Positions 28,452 to 38,263 of a stretch of DNA of 64,000 nucleotides are shown piece by piece (the first letter of the stretch is position 1; every line of letters begins with the position of its first letter). The notes beneath the pieces were generated by a model that saw only the letters and a list, made by a program, of their open reading frames with translations, ran no database searches and had not been told where the DNA came from. The translations under genes and the position numbers were made by a program. Source of the DNA: Arthrobacter cupressi (GTDB lineage Bacteria; Actinomycetota; Actinomycetes; Actinomycetales; Micrococcaceae); the NCBI RefSeq assembly GCF_900099975.1, contig NZ_FNEI01000004.1:62001-126000 (forward strand), in the 5' to 3' direction.

Positions 28452-29651
28452 ATGAGCAACCCACAGGACAACAACGACGTTGTCATCCTGGCCGCGGCAC
28501 GCACCCCACAGGGGCGGCTGAACGGCCAGCTGGCTGGATTCACCGCCGTCGAACTCGGGGCGCACGCGATCTCGGCGGCCATCGCGGCCAGCGGAATCAG
28601 CGCCGGCGAGGTCGACGCCGTCATCATGGGACAGGTCCTGCAGGCAGGCGCCGGCCAGAACCCCGCCCGGCAAAGCGCCATCGCGGCGGGCGTCGGGTGG
28701 AACATCCCTGCCGTCACGATCAACAAAGTCTGCCTTTCCGGACTCACGGCCGTGATCGACGCGGCCCGGCTGATCCGCAGCGGCGACGCCACCGTGGTAG
28801 TCGCAGGCGGCCAGGAATCCATGTCCCGGGCCCCGCACCTGCTTCCCGGCTCCCGGCAGGGCTGGACCTACGGGGCCATCCAGGCCCTGGACGTCGCAGC
28901 CCACGACGGCCTCACCGATGCCTTCGACGGCCAGTCGATGGGCCTGTCCACCGAAACCCGGAACGTCACGCTCGGCATCGACCGCAAGGCCCAGGACGAA
29001 GTGGCGGCCGCCTCGCACCGCCGCGCCGGGGTCGCCGTCAAGGAAGGGGTGTTCGACGGCGAGATCGCCCCCATCAGCGTGAAGCGGCGCAAGGGCGAAC
29101 CGGTGGTGGTGACCGAAGACGAGGGCATCCGCCCGGACACGACGCTGGACACCCTGGCGCCGCTCCGGCCGGCGTTTGCCAGCGACGGCACCATCACGGC
29201 GGGCAACTCCTCCCCCCTGTCCGACGGCGCCTCCGCGCTCCTGCTGTGCAGCCGCGCCTACGCCGAGGAGAAAGGCCTGGAGTACCTCGCGGTGGTCGGC
29301 AAACCCGGGCAGGTCGCCGGTCCGGACAACTCGCTGCACGCACAGCCGTCCAACGCCATCAAACGGGCCCTCGCGAATGCGGGCTGGGCAGTGGAGGACC
29401 TGGACTTCATCGAAATCAACGAAGCCTTCGGTTCAGTAGCCGTGCAGTCCCTCAAGGAACTGTCCTACCCTCTGGAGAAGTGCAACATCCACGGCGGCGC
29501 GATCGCGCTCGGCCATCCTATCGGGGCCTCGGGTGCGCGGCTGGCCCTACACGCGGCCCACGAGCTCAAGCGCCGGGGAACGGGCAGGGCGGCTGTGTCG
29601 CTCTGCGGAGGCGGCGGCCAGGGCGAGGCGCTCCTGCTCTACCGCGACTGA
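28452..29651 (+). CDS. Acetyl-CoA C-acetyltransferase (thiolase)
   Basis: Condenses two acetyl-CoA, or thiolytically cleaves acetoacetyl-CoA, in ketone body, butyrate/PHB or mevalonate-type chemistry. 399 residues with acyl-Cys94 in VCLSGLTA, His355 in [10 protein letters not shown] and Cys385 in CGGGGQGEA, so the full triad is present. I chose ATG 28452 behind GGAAGAGAG; the in-frame ATG at 28419 overlaps the candidate -10. No linked dehydrogenase is seen; the next gene is an unrelated tRNA-editing protein. Confidence 0.93.
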   Translation: MSNPQDNNDVVILAAARTPQGRLNGQLAGFTAVELGAHAISAAIAASGISAGEVDAVIMGQVLQAGAGQNPARQSAIAAGVGWNIPAVTINKVCLSGLTAVIDAARLIRSGDATVVVAGGQESMSRAPHLLPGSRQGWTYGAIQALDVAAHDGLTDAFDGQSMGLSTETRNVTLGIDRKAQDEVAAASHRRAGVAVKEGVFDGEIAPISVKRRKGEPVVVTEDEGIRPDTTLDTLAPLRPAFASDGTITAGNSSPLSDGASALLLCSRAYAEEKGLEYLAVVGKPGQVAGPDNSLHAQPSNAIKRALANAGWAVEDLDFIEINEAFGSVAVQSLKELSYPLEKCNIHGGAIALGHPIGASGARLALHAAHELKRRGTGRAAVSLCGGGGQGEALLLYRD

Positions 29652-29705
29652 ATCCTCGCCGGACGTGAGAGGCGGGCCGGGTGCGGGCCGCGAAAGGAAA
29701 GATAC

Positions 29706-30173
29706 GTGAACGGTACCGAACGGTTCCTCGCCGACGCCCGCTCCCGCGGACTGGAGGTGCAGCTCGTGGAGCGGCAGGCTGCCCGAAGCCTGGAGGAGGC
29801 CGCTGAAATCCTCGGGATCAGGCCGGCGGACATCGTGAAGTCCCTGGTGGTCAAGCACCGGGACGGCAGCTTCCTGTTCGCACTCATTCCCGGCGACCGG
29901 CAGATTTCCTGGCCGAAGCTGCGGACCCTGCTGGGGGTCAACAAACTCTCGCTGCCACCCGCCGATGTCGCGCTGGAAGCGACCGGCTACGAACGCGGGA
30001 CCATCACACCCCTCGGCAGCACCACCGCATGGCCTGTCTACGCGGACGCCAGCATTGCGGGCCGGCGGATCTCGATGGGCGCCGGGGCCCACGGCTACAG
30101 CGCCTTCGTGGACGCTGATTCCCTCACGACGGCGCTGGGTGCCACCATCGCGGACATCAGCGAACCCAACTGA
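29706..30173 (+). CDS. YbaK/EbsC (ProX-like) aminoacyl-tRNA deacylase
   Basis: 155-residue protein of the INS/YbaK superfamily, which hydrolyses mischarged tRNA (for example Cys- or Ala-tRNA-Pro). The conserved lysine lies in IVKSLVVK, and the glycine-rich loops GYERGTITPLG and GAGAHGYSA are those that form the substrate pocket. The GTG start at 29706 has AAGGAA upstream. Whether it edits Cys or Ala cannot be read from the sequence. Its stop codon is part of the palindrome at 30165-30230. Confidence 0.82.
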   Translation: MNGTERFLADARSRGLEVQLVERQAARSLEEAAEILGIRPADIVKSLVVKHRDGSFLFALIPGDRQISWPKLRTLLGVNKLSLPPADVALEATGYERGTITPLGSTTAWPVYADASIAGRRISMGAGAHGYSAFVDADSLTTALGATIADISEPN

Positions 30174-30230
30174 CTGAAAGTTGTGGCCGTCTTGAACGCT
30201 CAAAACGGCCACAACTACGAGTCAGTTGGG
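30165..30230. repeat. Interrupted 66-bp palindrome between convergent genes
   Basis: Three nested inverted arms: outer CCCAACTGACT/AGTCAGTTGGG (30165-30175, 30220-30230), middle AGTTGTGGCCGT and its complement (30179-30190, 30205-30216), and inner TTGA/TCAA around ACGC. The outer arm contains the stop codon of the deacylase gene. It can act as a bidirectional terminator between that gene and rplL, but the size and symmetry also resemble a dispersed repetitive palindromic element. Confidence 0.75.
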
Positions 30231-30239
30231 TTTAACGCA

Positions 30240-30273
30240 GGAAACCCCGCCCGGCGGACCGGACGGGGTTTCC
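30240..30273 (-). terminator. Terminator of rplJL
   Basis: Arms GGAAACCCCG (30240-30249) and its complement (30264-30273) enclose a loop that itself pairs CCGG with CCGG. It is 14 bases beyond the rplL stop on the minus strand. Confidence 0.75.
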
Positions 30274-30286
30274 TTGAGCAAACGAG

Positions 30287-30667
30287 TTACTTGAGGGTAA
30301 CGGTTGCGCCAGCTTCTTCGAGCTGAGCCTTGGCCTTCTCGGCAGCTTCCTTGTTGGCGCCTTCGAGGACAGCCTTCGGAGCACCGTCAACCAGGTCCTT
30401 GGCTTCCTTGAGGCCGAGGGAGGTGATGGCGCGAACTTCCTTGATCACTGCGATCTTCTTGTCGCCAGCGGATTCGAGGATAACGTCGAATTCGCTCTTC
30501 TCTTCGGCTTCTTCAGCGCCTGCGCCGCCACCGGCCGGGCCGGCAACTGCAACAGCAGCAGCGGTAACTTCGAAGGTCTCTTCGAAGAGCTTGACGAACT
30601 CGGAGAGCTCGATGATGGTCAGTTCCTTGAAAGCTTCGATGAGCTCTTCGTTGCTGAGCTTCGCCAT
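30287..30667 (-). CDS. rplL: 50S ribosomal protein L7/L12
   Basis: Stalk protein that recruits translation GTPases. 126 residues: dimerisation domain ([20 protein letters not shown]), Ala/Gly hinge, and C-terminal domain with [23 protein letters not shown] at 30667 with AAGGAAGGA upstream; the open frame to 30721 has no ribosome-binding site of this quality. Confidence 0.97.
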   Translation of the reverse strand: MAKLSNEELIEAFKELTIIELSEFVKLFEETFEVTAAAVAVAGPAGGGAGAEEAEEKSEFDVILESAGDKKIAVIKEVRAITSLGLKEAKDLVDGAPKAVLEGANKEAAEKAKAQLEEAGATVTLK

Positions 30668-30744
30668 GATTGGCGTCCTTCCTTTAGGTGGTGCCTGCGC
30701 GGGCCATGCCCGCTGCCGCACCGGAGTTTGATTGGGGAGAGAAC

Positions 30745-31338
30745 TTAGTTCTCTTCGCTTGCAGCTTCGGCTTCGGCCGGAGCGGCAGCTTCTTCTGCGG
30801 CCGGAGCTTCTTCGGCAGCCGGAGCTTCTTCAGCGGCCGGTGCCGGAGCGCCGCCCTCTTCTTCAAGCTTGATGCGCAGAGCGTCGATGATGCGTGCAGC
30901 AGCGGCAGCAGGAGCCTTGAGGACACCGGCAACCTTGGCGAGCTGCAGCTCACGGGACTCGAGAGCTGCCAGGGCGGCAACTTCGCTTGCGTTCAGAGCC
31001 TTGCCCTCGAAGTAGCCGGTCTTGATGATCAGCTGCTTGTTGGCCTTGGCAAAGTCCGTCAGGCTCTTGGCGGCGGCAACCGCGTCACCCTTGATGAACG
31101 CAATTGCGGTGGGGCCTGCAAGCTGGCCGTCGAATGCTTCGACACCGGCTTCCTTGGCTGCAATGGCGGTCAGGGTGTTCTTGACGACCGAGAACTTGGT
31201 GTCCTGGCCGAGAGAAACGCGCAGCTGCTTGAGCTGTGCAACAGAGAGCCCGCGGTATTCGGTCAGGACAGCGGCGGTCGATTCCTTGAAATCGTTCGTG
31301 ATCTCAGCTACTGCGGAGACCTTGTTGGGCGTTGCCAT
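30745..31338 (-). CDS. rplJ: 50S ribosomal protein L10
   Basis: Anchors the L7/L12 stalk and autoregulates rplJL through a leader RNA. 197 residues: [20 protein letters not shown], then [15 protein letters not shown], ending in an Ala/Glu-rich tail containing three PAAEEA-type repeats. Starts ATG at 31338 behind GGAAGGAGG; the frame is open to 31455, but that part belongs to the leader hairpin. Confidence 0.96.
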   Translation of the reverse strand: MATPNKVSAVAEITNDFKESTAAVLTEYRGLSVAQLKQLRVSLGQDTKFSVVKNTLTAIAAKEAGVEAFDGQLAGPTAIAFIKGDAVAAAKSLTDFAKANKQLIIKTGYFEGKALNASEVAALAALESRELQLAKVAGVLKAPAAAAARIIDALRIKLEEEGGAPAPAAEEAPAAEEAPAAEEAAAPAEAEAASEEN

Positions 31339-31402
31339 AACCCTCCTTCCGGGGAATAGTGCCGGTCTTCCGGGTCCCCGCTCAAGAAAGAGAGCTACAA
31401 CG

Positions 31403-31625
31403 AAAAACGCCCCGCGCAGATGCACGGGGCTTGGCTCGACGCGGTCCATGACCACGGAGACTTGCTTCGTTCACCTGCGCCGGCCGCCCTTTTGTCAGGG
31501 TCCTTCGTCCGGGAATCCGCTGGATCTTTCCGGGCGCAGCTCAGTGGTGAGCTTTGTTCCGGAAAGTGGATTCCCGTCAACCGACGGTCTTTGGTACTTC
31601 AAGGTTACGGGACGACGCCGCGCTA
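31403..31625 (-). ncRNA. L10 leader with attenuator hairpin
   Basis: On the minus strand the motif CAAAGACCGTCGGTTGACGG (around 31574-31593) resembles the conserved L10-binding part of L10 leaders. Downstream, GCCCCG and CGGGGC (31409-31430) form a hairpin followed by five T residues, an intrinsic terminator 65 bases before the rplJ ATG. Together they indicate transcription attenuation of rplJL by L10. The start of the RNA (about 31625) is inferred. Confidence 0.6.
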
Positions 31626-31658
31626 TTCCAAATCGGCGCCCGCCGGGACCCGCCCGGT

Positions 31659-32783
31659 TCACTCGGAGGACGTGGTCCCGGCCCGTGCCGGCAGTTCCTT
31701 CTGCCAGAGTCCGGTGACGCCCGCCGTCGTGAATCCAAGCTGTTTGTTCACTGTCAGCAGGTAGCGGTTCTCCGGCGCGTTCCAGGTGTAGATCACCCGG
31801 GCGTCCGGGAACTGCTCGCTCAGGCGCTGCATGTTGGCGACCTTGATGAGCAGGCCGAGCTTGTTTCCGCGGTGCTCCTGCAGCACGGTGGTGTCGTCCT
31901 GGAACACTACGTCCTGGCGCTGCGCGAGCACGCCGATGGTGGTCAGTCCCACGATCCGGCCGCTGGCGAGGTGCTCGACGGCGGTGACAACCGTCCGGCG
32001 GCCCTGCGCGATGGCGGCGTCCTCCGCCTCACGCAACATCCCGGCGTCGAACACCAGTTGCTCCTCAACGCCCCCCGCCGCGTCGTCGTCGACCGCTTCG
32101 CCGGCAGCATTTTCCAGGGCGGCGACGGCGTCCAGCCACTCTTCGGGGCAGCGGTCCGTCCAGTGGTGGATGCGGTAGCGGCCGCCGTTCGCGGCGTCGG
32201 CCTCCGCTTCGAGTTCGGACACAAGCTTCGAATCGAGCGGAAGCGCGCAGGAGCTGAACTGCTCAATGTGCTGCAGGGTGTAACCGGCCCGCTGCGCGAA
32301 GTCCACCTCCCGGCTGGCCATGGGCACGGAGCCCAGGCCGCTGCCCGGGACCAGCTGGCCTCCGGCGTCGCCCTGCAGGGATGCTGCGGGATGGTTGGTG
32401 TCCACCATGGCCATGGTGCGGCCTTCGGCCCGGGCGAGCTGTTCGGCCGCTTCCAGCAGCCGCCGCCCGGCCCCGCGCCGCTGGAACTCGGGGAGAATGT
32501 CCAGGGTGAATTCGGCAAGGTCGAGATTGTCGGCGAGGGGCAGTGCAATGTCCACGGTGCCGATGATCCTGCCGTCGATCCGCGCGACCAGGATGATCTG
32601 GCGTTCGTAGGGATCCGCCATTTCGAGGAGTTTTTCGAGCGGGGTATAGGCGAGGTCGTCGCTGCCCCACAGTTGCATGCGGACCTTCCTGCTCACCTCG
32701 ACCGCGTCAAGGAAGTCCTTGGCGTCGGCCGCCGCCAAGGAATCGGGGATCCACAGCTGTCCAATCTCCACGTCGTCCGTCAT
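31659..32783 (-). CDS. Tandem-domain GNAT acetyltransferase (second of a pair)
   Basis: 374-residue protein with an N-terminal GNAT domain: FTLDILPEFQRRGAGRRLLE holds the RRxGxG acetyl-CoA motif. A second, more degenerate GNAT-like domain (FQDDTTVLQEHRGNKLGLLI) lies at the C-terminus. Its layout is the same as the gene at 32780-33868. I chose the ATG at 32783 because it overlaps that gene's stop (ATGA). The acetyl acceptor is unknown. Confidence 0.8.
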   Translation of the reverse strand: MTDDVEIGQLWIPDSLAAADAKDFLDAVEVSRKVRMQLWGSDDLAYTPLEKLLEMADPYERQIILVARIDGRIIGTVDIALPLADNLDLAEFTLDILPEFQRRGAGRRLLEAAEQLARAEGRTMAMVDTNHPAASLQGDAGGQLVPGSGLGSVPMASREVDFAQRAGYTLQHIEQFSSCALPLDSKLVSELEAEADAANGGRYRIHHWTDRCPEEWLDAVAALENAAGEAVDDDAAGGVEEQLVFDAGMLREAEDAAIAQGRRTVVTAVEHLASGRIVGLTTIGVLAQRQDVVFQDDTTVLQEHRGNKLGLLIKVANMQRLSEQFPDARVIYTWNAPENRYLLTVNKQLGFTTAGVTGLWQKELPARAGTTSSE

Positions 32784-33868
32784 CCAGTCCTCTTCTGCCA
32801 TTCGCCGTAGGCACCCGTGGGTGCGAAGCCAAGTGCCACGTTGATCGCCAACATGTAGCGGTTTTCCTCTGCGTTCATCGTGGTCACTCGTTCAACGCGG
32901 GGATATTCCAGTTTCAGGCGCCGCAGATTGGCGATTTTCAGCCTCATGCCGAGCCGGTGGCCACGGTGCCCTGCTGCCACAAGCGTATCGTCCTGCTCCC
33001 CCAGCCACGGCTTAAGCGGGTCCACATAAAGCGCCGTGTAGCCACCCAGCTCGCCGCTGGCACGGTGGCGGGCGGCGACGACCAGGCAGGTCTGGCCTTC
33101 GTCCGCCGTCTCCTGCTCCAGGGTGCGGACCCGGGCCCGGTCCCAGGCCTCCGCCTCGTACTCCAGTCCGCCGACGGGCGCGTCCGTGCTCATCCGGCCC
33201 ATCAGGACGGCGAATTCGTCCACGAGTTCCTCGGGGCAGCTGTCCGTCCAGGCGAGGAGCTCGTAATCGGTGGATGCCGCCTCCGCTTCTGCCATGAGTG
33301 CCGCCCAATCGGGTGCGCCGTCCAGCACCAGGGTGCTGTACCGCGTGGCTTGGGCAAGCGAGTAGCCGTGGCGGAGCGCGAACGCCGTACCGGGGGCATT
33401 CCTGGGCACCGCTCCGGTGCCCACCGGGGACGCCAGGACTTCCGGCCCGTTTTCCGGCCGGTCGGGGTCGCCGGAACTGGCCATGAGGACGCTGCGGCCT
33501 TCCTCCCGCGCCACCGACTCGAGGTGCCGGAGCAGCTTGCCGCCCAGCCCACGGCGGCGGTAGGGCGCGGCGATGTCCACCCGCAGCCAGGCGCTGCTGA
33601 GGTTGTCTTTAAGGGAGAGTTCGACGAATCCCCGGCCGACAATCCGCCCGTCGGCGCGGAGGTAGAAGTTCCGGAGCCTGCGGTAGTCGTTGTCCGCCCA
33701 ACTGGTGAGCCGTGCAGGCAGTGAGGCGGCGAGATCGAGGTGGCCCCAGTGCTCCAGCAGGATCCGGTCGAGGACCTCGCAATACTCGCGGAACTCCGCG
33801 GCTTCCGCGCCGTCCAAACTGGCCGGAAGGTGGAGTTCGTGGATGGTGGCTTCCGCAGCGTCGACCAT
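32780..33868 (-). CDS. Tandem-domain GNAT acetyltransferase (first of a pair)
   Basis: 362 residues, paralogous to the following gene. The first GNAT domain has LRVDIAAPYRRRGLGGKLLR, and the second ends with AAGHRGHRLGMRLKIANLRR. The ATG at 33868 lies six bases after a TAGGCT -10 box, so the pair may be translated from a leaderless mRNA. Two linked paralogues suggest a local duplication. Confidence 0.8.
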   Translation of the reverse strand: MVDAAEATIHELHLPASLDGAEAAEFREYCEVLDRILLEHWGHLDLAASLPARLTSWADNDYRRLRNFYLRADGRIVGRGFVELSLKDNLSSAWLRVDIAAPYRRRGLGGKLLRHLESVAREEGRSVLMASSGDPDRPENGPEVLASPVGTGAVPRNAPGTAFALRHGYSLAQATRYSTLVLDGAPDWAALMAEAEAASTDYELLAWTDSCPEELVDEFAVLMGRMSTDAPVGGLEYEAEAWDRARVRTLEQETADEGQTCLVVAARHRASGELGGYTALYVDPLKPWLGEQDDTLVAAGHRGHRLGMRLKIANLRRLKLEYPRVERVTTMNAEENRYMLAINVALGFAPTGAYGEWQKRTG

Positions 33869-33874
33869 GTGCCA

Positions 33875-33880
33875 AGCCTA
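33875..33880 (-). promoter_or_regulatory. -10 box TAGGCT, leaderless start of the GNAT pair
   Basis: TAGGCT on the minus strand is separated from the ATG at 33868 by exactly six bases (33869-33874), placing the transcription start at the start codon. Confidence 0.5.
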
Positions 33881-33959
33881 ACCCGCGAGGGGTCCCCTGC
33901 CGAGCGTGCGAGGCCGGGGAGCGGGTTGGGCGCTAACACGCGAGGGGTCCAAGGCCGAG
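33878..33959. repeat. Two imperfect copies of a 27-bp non-coding repeat
   Basis: CTAAC(C/A)CGCGAGGGGTCC followed by (T/G)GCCGAG occurs at 33878-33904 and 33932-33959. A third, weaker relative (GCGAGGGACC) starts near 33973. The stretch up to 34020 has no gene. Function unknown. Confidence 0.6.
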
Positions 33960-34020
33960 GGCCCACTTAGGCGAGGGACCCGAAGCGAGCGAAGCGGGAT
34001 TTGGGAGCCGATGGGAAACG

Positions 34021-34056
34021 CAAGAAGCCGCCCGGCTGGTGCCGGGCGGCTTCTTG
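34021..34056 (-). terminator. Terminator of rplKA
   Basis: Perfect 16-bp stem (CAAGAAGCCGCCCGGC and complement) with a TGGT/ACCA loop, 19 bases past the rplA stop. Confidence 0.85.
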
Positions 34057-34074
34057 AAGCGGAACTGGTGAAGC

Positions 34075-34782
34075 TTAGGCTTCGGTCAGGACCTTGGTGA
34101 CGTTCGGGTCGACGGAGATGCCCGGACCGAACGTGGTGGTGACGGTGGCCTTCTGGATGTAGCGGCCCTTGGAAGCGGACGGCTTCAGGCGGAGGACCTC
34201 TTCGAGGGCTGCGGCGTAGTTCTCGGCCAGCTTGATGGCGTCGAAGGAAGCCTTGCCGATGATGAAGTGCAGGTTCGAGTGCTTGTCGACGCGGAAGTCG
34301 ATCTTGCCGCCCTTGATGTCGTTGACAGCCTTCGCGACGTCCGGGGTTACCGTGCCGGTCTTCGGGTTCGGCATGAGGTTACGCGGGCCGAGGACCTTAC
34401 CGAGGCGGCCGACCTTACCCATGAGGTCAGGGGTGGCAACGGCTGCGTCGAAGTCGGTCCAGCCGCCTGCGATCTTCTCGATCAGGTCGTCGGAACCAAC
34501 GAAGTCGGCGCCGGCAGCGATTGCTGCTTCAGCCTTGTCACCGGTTGCGAACACCAGGACACGGGCGGTCTTGCCGGTGCCGTGGGGGAGGTTGACCGTG
34601 CCGCGGACCATCTGGTCGGCCTTGCGGGGGTCAACGCCGAGGCGGAAAGCGACCTCAACCGTTGCGTCGAACTTGGACGGGTTGATTTCCTTTGCCAGGC
34701 TGATTGCCTCGAACGGGGCGTAGACCTTGCCAGCCTCGATCTTGGCTACGGCTGCCTCATATGCTTTGCTGCGCTTTGCCAT
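34075..34782 (-). CDS. rplA: 50S ribosomal protein L1
   Basis: Mobile L1-stalk protein that moves E-site tRNA; a translational repressor of rplKA in E. coli. 235 residues with [20 protein letters not shown], the signature [20 protein letters not shown] and [23 protein letters not shown] at 34782, 128 bases after rplK. Confidence 0.97.
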   Translation of the reverse strand: MAKRSKAYEAAVAKIEAGKVYAPFEAISLAKEINPSKFDATVEVAFRLGVDPRKADQMVRGTVNLPHGTGKTARVLVFATGDKAEAAIAAGADFVGSDDLIEKIAGGWTDFDAAVATPDLMGKVGRLGKVLGPRNLMPNPKTGTVTPDVAKAVNDIKGGKIDFRVDKHSNLHFIIGKASFDAIKLAENYAAALEEVLRLKPSASKGRYIQKATVTTTFGPGISVDPNVTKVLTEA

Positions 34783-34910
34783 GCTGCTTGTTTCTCCTTG
34801 TGCAGTTGTGGTCTGCGGACCGCGCTCGGCCCTGCCACGGTTGGAAGTCCGGGGACTGCCAACATTTCAATGATTTCAAGTGCCGGTTGCCCGGCGGTTG
34901 AAGGCTGTGA

Positions 34911-35342
34911 TTAGCCTTCGACGGTGATGCCCATGGAGCGGGCGGTGCCGGCGATGATCTTGGCAGCAGCCGCGATGTCGTTGGCGTTGAGGTCTTCCAT
35001 CTTGGTGGAAGCGATTTCCTCGACCTGTGCCTGGGTGAGCTTGGCGACCTTCACGGTGTGCGGGGTCGACGAGCCCTTGGCAACGCCTGCAGCCTTCTTG
35101 ATGAGCTCTGCAGCCGGCGGGGTCTTGGTGATGAAGGTGAAGGAGCGGTCTTCGTAGACCGTGATTTCAACCGGGATGACGTTTCCGCGCTGGGCTTCCG
35201 TCGCAGCGTTGTACGCCTTGCAGAATTCCATGATGTTGACACCGTGCTGGCCAAGCGCAGGACCGATCGGCGGGGCCGGGTTGGCGGCACCTGCCTGGAT
35301 CTGCAGCTTGATGAGGCCGGTGACCTTCTTCTTGGGAGCCAA
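34911..35342 (-). CDS. rplK: 50S ribosomal protein L11
   Basis: GTPase-centre protein and thiostrepton target. 143 residues: [40 protein letters not shown]. The start is TTG at 35342 (Met-Ala-Pro-Lys) with AAGGA seven bases upstream. Confidence 0.96.
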
Positions 35343-35471
35343 TGTAGGGTCCTTCTCTAAATAGCGTCCTGGGACACGGGAGCGTGCCTCAGGTTGTTGG
35401 CCGCCATGGCGAGGCGGCCGGCCGTTCCACCACCGCTAAGCAGGCGGAAGCAGAACGAAATCTTGGGTGGG

Positions 35472-36227
35472 TCAGATCTTGGTGACCTGGTTGAATGCCA
35501 GGGTCACGGGGGTCTCGCGCTCGAAGATCGAAACCAGCACCACGAGGGTCTGGGATTCGGGCTTGATTTCCGAAATGGTCGCGGGGAGGGTCTCGAAGGG
35601 GCCTTCCTTGACGATGACCGACTCGCCGACCTCGAAGTCGACGGCGACCGGTGCGGCGCTCTGCTTGACCGGCTTGCCCTTCTCGGCCTGCTCTTCTTCG
35701 AAGACCGGGGCGAGCATGGAGAAGACCTCGTCGAGGCGCAGCGGCACGGGGTTGTGGGCGTTGCCCACGAAGCCGGTGACGCCGGGAGTGTGGCGGACGG
35801 CGCCCCAGGAAGCATCCGTCAGGTCCATGCGGACCAGGACGTAACCGGGGATGCGGACGCGGTTGATGACCTTGCGCTGGGCGTTCTTGATCTCAACGAC
35901 TTCTTCCATGGGCACCTGGATTTCGAAGATGTAATCTTCCATGTCCAGGGTCTGGATGCGGGTCTCGAGGTTCGCCTTCACGCGGTTCTCGTAACCGGCG
36001 TAGGAGTGGATGACGTACCAGTCACCCTCCTGGCGGCGGAGCTTGGCCTTGAATTCTTCGGCCGGATCGACCGGTGCGGCTGCAGCGGCGGCGGCGAGGG
36101 CGTCGTCGCCGGTTTCTTCGGTTTCAGGCGCAGCAGATTCAGCCTCGGACGTTTCGGTGGCCTCCGCCGCCGCGTCCGTGCTTCCATCCAGCTCAGTCTC
36201 GTTTACCTCGAGCTCCTGCTCAGACAC
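35472..36227 (-). CDS. nusG: Transcription termination/antitermination protein NusG
   Basis: Binds RNA polymerase, Rho and S10. The NGN domain begins near residue 68 ([20 protein letters not shown]) and includes [14 protein letters not shown]. The KOW domain is [20 protein letters not shown]. An acidic, Ala-rich N-terminal extension of about 60 residues, usual in actinobacterial NusG, makes it 251 residues. The start is GTG at 36227. Confidence 0.96.
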   Translation of the reverse strand: MSEQELEVNETELDGSTDAAAEATETSEAESAAPETEETGDDALAAAAAAAPVDPAEEFKAKLRRQEGDWYVIHSYAGYENRVKANLETRIQTLDMEDYIFEIQVPMEEVVEIKNAQRKVINRVRIPGYVLVRMDLTDASWGAVRHTPGVTGFVGNAHNPVPLRLDEVFSMLAPVFEEEQAEKGKPVKQSAAPVAVDFEVGESVIVKEGPFETLPATISEIKPESQTLVVLVSIFERETPVTLAFNQVTKI

Positions 36228-36342
36228 TTGGTCTCCTGCTTCCTCATTGCCTAACTTGCCTATTTAAATGGCTCAATTCCGCAAACCCTGCAAAATCCCT
36301 TGAATTTCCGGGGATTTCCGCACGGCTTGCGGAGTGATCCGT

Positions 36343-36624
36343 TTAGCGGTCCGTAGCGCCTGACCCGCCGAACACCCAGCTGACTCCGGTACCGAAGGCC
36401 AGGTCCAACAGAGTGACGATGAGCATCATGACGGCCACGAAAACCAGCACCACAAGGGTGTAGTTGATCAGTTCCTTGCGGGTCGGAGCGACGACCTTCT
36501 TGAGTTCGCCTATTACCTGGCGGACAAAGAGGGTGATTCGAGCGAAGAAGCCGGCGTCGGCCTTCCTGGCAGGTCGGCCCTTCGAGCTGCTTGCAGCTGT
36601 TTCGGTCACCCGGTCCTCACTCAT
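36343..36624 (-). CDS. secE: Protein translocase subunit SecE
   Basis: Single-span clamp of the Sec channel. 93 residues: a hydrophilic N-terminal part, FFARITLFVRQVIGELKKVV for the amphipathic helix, TRKELINYTLVVLVFVAVMM for the membrane helix. It precedes nusG and follows tRNA-Trp. Confidence 0.95.
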   Translation of the reverse strand: MSEDRVTETAASSSKGRPARKADAGFFARITLFVRQVIGELKKVVAPTRKELINYTLVVLVFVAVMMLIVTLLDLAFGTGVSWVFGGSGATDR

Positions 36625-36643
36625 CCATGCAACGTTGTTGACC

Positions 36644-36661
36644 CGGTTCTGATCAGAACCG
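36644..36661. other. 18-bp perfect palindrome between tRNA-Trp and secE
   Basis: CGGTTCTGATCAGAACCG reads the same on both strands, 40 bases after the tRNA on the minus strand. It may be a short terminator or processing hairpin, or an operator for secE-nusG. Confidence 0.5.
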
Positions 36662-36700
36662 TTACCGCGTCTGCCCCGGACTGAACCGGAACAGCCTGCG

Positions 36701-36773
36701 CAGGGCAGACAGGACTCGAACCTGCAACCTGCGGTTTTGGAGACCGCTGCGCTACCAATTGCGCCACTACCCT
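36701..36773 (-). tRNA. tRNA-Trp (anticodon CCA)
   Basis: The minus strand folds as a full cloverleaf: acceptor AGGGTAG pairs with CTGCCCT, the D-arm is GCGCAATTGGTAGCGC, the anticodon arm CGGTCTCCAAAACCG has CCA in the loop, and the T-arm is CAGGTTCGAGTCCTG. The 3' CCA is not encoded. Located just upstream of secE, as in many actinobacteria. Confidence 0.95.
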
Positions 36774-37028
36774 ATGGAACGAATCCATGTATTTGGGCCA
36801 CGCCAGAGGCGCGAACCATTGTGATGTTTTTCAACACCGGTGAACCAGTCTACGCAAGAACTTCGCGATAGTCGAACCGGGACAGTTCCGGTGTGTCCGG
36901 ATATCCCGGCTGCCCGCTGCAGCCGTCACTTTCCCAAGCCGGCCCGCAGGGCGTCCGCAGAACAGCATAGAGTAGATCACGTCGTTTCCCATCATCCAGC
37001 TCACGCTGCCAGCGAAGAACGGTCCCAC

Positions 37029-38258
37029 ATGCCTGCCGGAACAGCTCCCGCCCGCGTTTCACAGAGAATTTCCGCCATTGCCGAATCCGCCACCCTTGCC
37101 GTTGATGCCAAGGCGAAGGCACTCAAGGCCGCCGGCCGTCCCGTCATCGGTTTCGGCGCGGGGGAACCTGATTTCCCCACCCCGGACTACATCGTCAAGG
37201 CCGCCATCGAGGCCGCCGGCGACCCCAAGAACCACCGGTACTCCCCCGCAGCCGGGCTGCCGGAACTGAAGAAGGCCATTGCGGAGAAGACCTTCCGCGA
37301 TTCGGGCTACAAGGTCGAAGCGTCCCAGGTCCTGGTGACCAACGGCGGCAAGCAGGCCGTCTACAACGCGTTCGCCACCCTGCTCGACCCGGGCGATGAG
37401 GTCATCATCCCCACCCCGTTCTGGACCACCTACCCGGAGGCCATCCGCCTTGCCGGTGGTGTGCCGGTGGAAGTTTTCGCCGGTCCCGAGCAGGGTTACC
37501 TGGTCACCGTGGATCAGCTCGAAGCCGCCCTCACGGACCGGACGAAGATCCTGCTCTTCGTTTCCCCGTCCAACCCCACCGGTGCGGTGTACAGCCCGGA
37601 GCAGGTGGCCGAAATTGGCAAGTGGGCTGCTGCGAAGGGTCTTTGGGTGGTCACCGATGAAATCTACGAGCACCTGACCTACGACGGCGTGCCGTTCACC
37701 TCGATCGCCACCGCCGCTCCGGAACTCGGCGACAAGGTGGTCATCCTCAACGGTGTGGCCAAGACCTACGCCATGACCGGCTGGCGCGTCGGCTGGATGA
37801 TCGGCCCGGCCGACGTCATCAAGGCCGCCACCAACCTGCAGTCGCACGCGACCTCCAACGTCTCGAACATCATGCAGATCGCCGCCCTCGCCGCGGTCTC
37901 GGGCCCGCTCACCGCCGTCGACGAAATGAAGGTTGCCTTCGACCGCCGCCGGAAAGCGATCGTGGCGGGACTGAACGCGATTGAGGGCGTTGACTGCCCG
38001 ACGCCGACCGGCGCGTTCTACGTCTACGCCGACGTCCGCGCCCTGCTGGGCAAGGAATTCCCGACGGCGAACGGCCCGGTCCGCCCGTCCACTTCCGCCG
38101 AGCTTGCCTCGCTGATCCTGGATGAGGTGGAGGTGGCGATCGTTCCGGGCGAGGCCTTCGGCCCCTCCGGATACGTCCGGCTCTCCTACGCGCTGGGCGA
38201 CGAGGACCTCGCCGAAGGCGTGCGCCGCCTCCAGGACTTCCTCGGCCAGGCCAAGTAA
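37029..38258 (+). CDS. Class I pyridoxal-phosphate aminotransferase (aspartate type)
   Basis: Transfers amino groups between aspartate (or prephenate) and 2-oxoglutarate. 409 residues with the PLP lysine Lys245 in [30 protein letters not shown] for cofactor contact and the family start [20 protein letters not shown]. It belongs to the I-gamma (Thermus/Rhizobium-like) group rather than the E. coli AspC group. The ATG at 37029 gives the family N-terminus; a TAGAGT at 36968-36973 is a possible -10. Substrate preference (Asp or prephenate) is open. Confidence 0.9.
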   Translation: MPAGTAPARVSQRISAIAESATLAVDAKAKALKAAGRPVIGFGAGEPDFPTPDYIVKAAIEAAGDPKNHRYSPAAGLPELKKAIAEKTFRDSGYKVEASQVLVTNGGKQAVYNAFATLLDPGDEVIIPTPFWTTYPEAIRLAGGVPVEVFAGPEQGYLVTVDQLEAALTDRTKILLFVSPSNPTGAVYSPEQVAEIGKWAAAKGLWVVTDEIYEHLTYDGVPFTSIATAAPELGDKVVILNGVAKTYAMTGWRVGWMIGPADVIKAATNLQSHATSNVSNIMQIAALAAVSGPLTAVDEMKVAFDRRRKAIVAGLNAIEGVDCPTPTGAFYVYADVRALLGKEFPTANGPVRPSTSAELASLILDEVEVAIVPGEAFGPSGYVRLSYALGDEDLAEGVRRLQDFLGQAK

Positions 38259-38263
38259 TCAAA

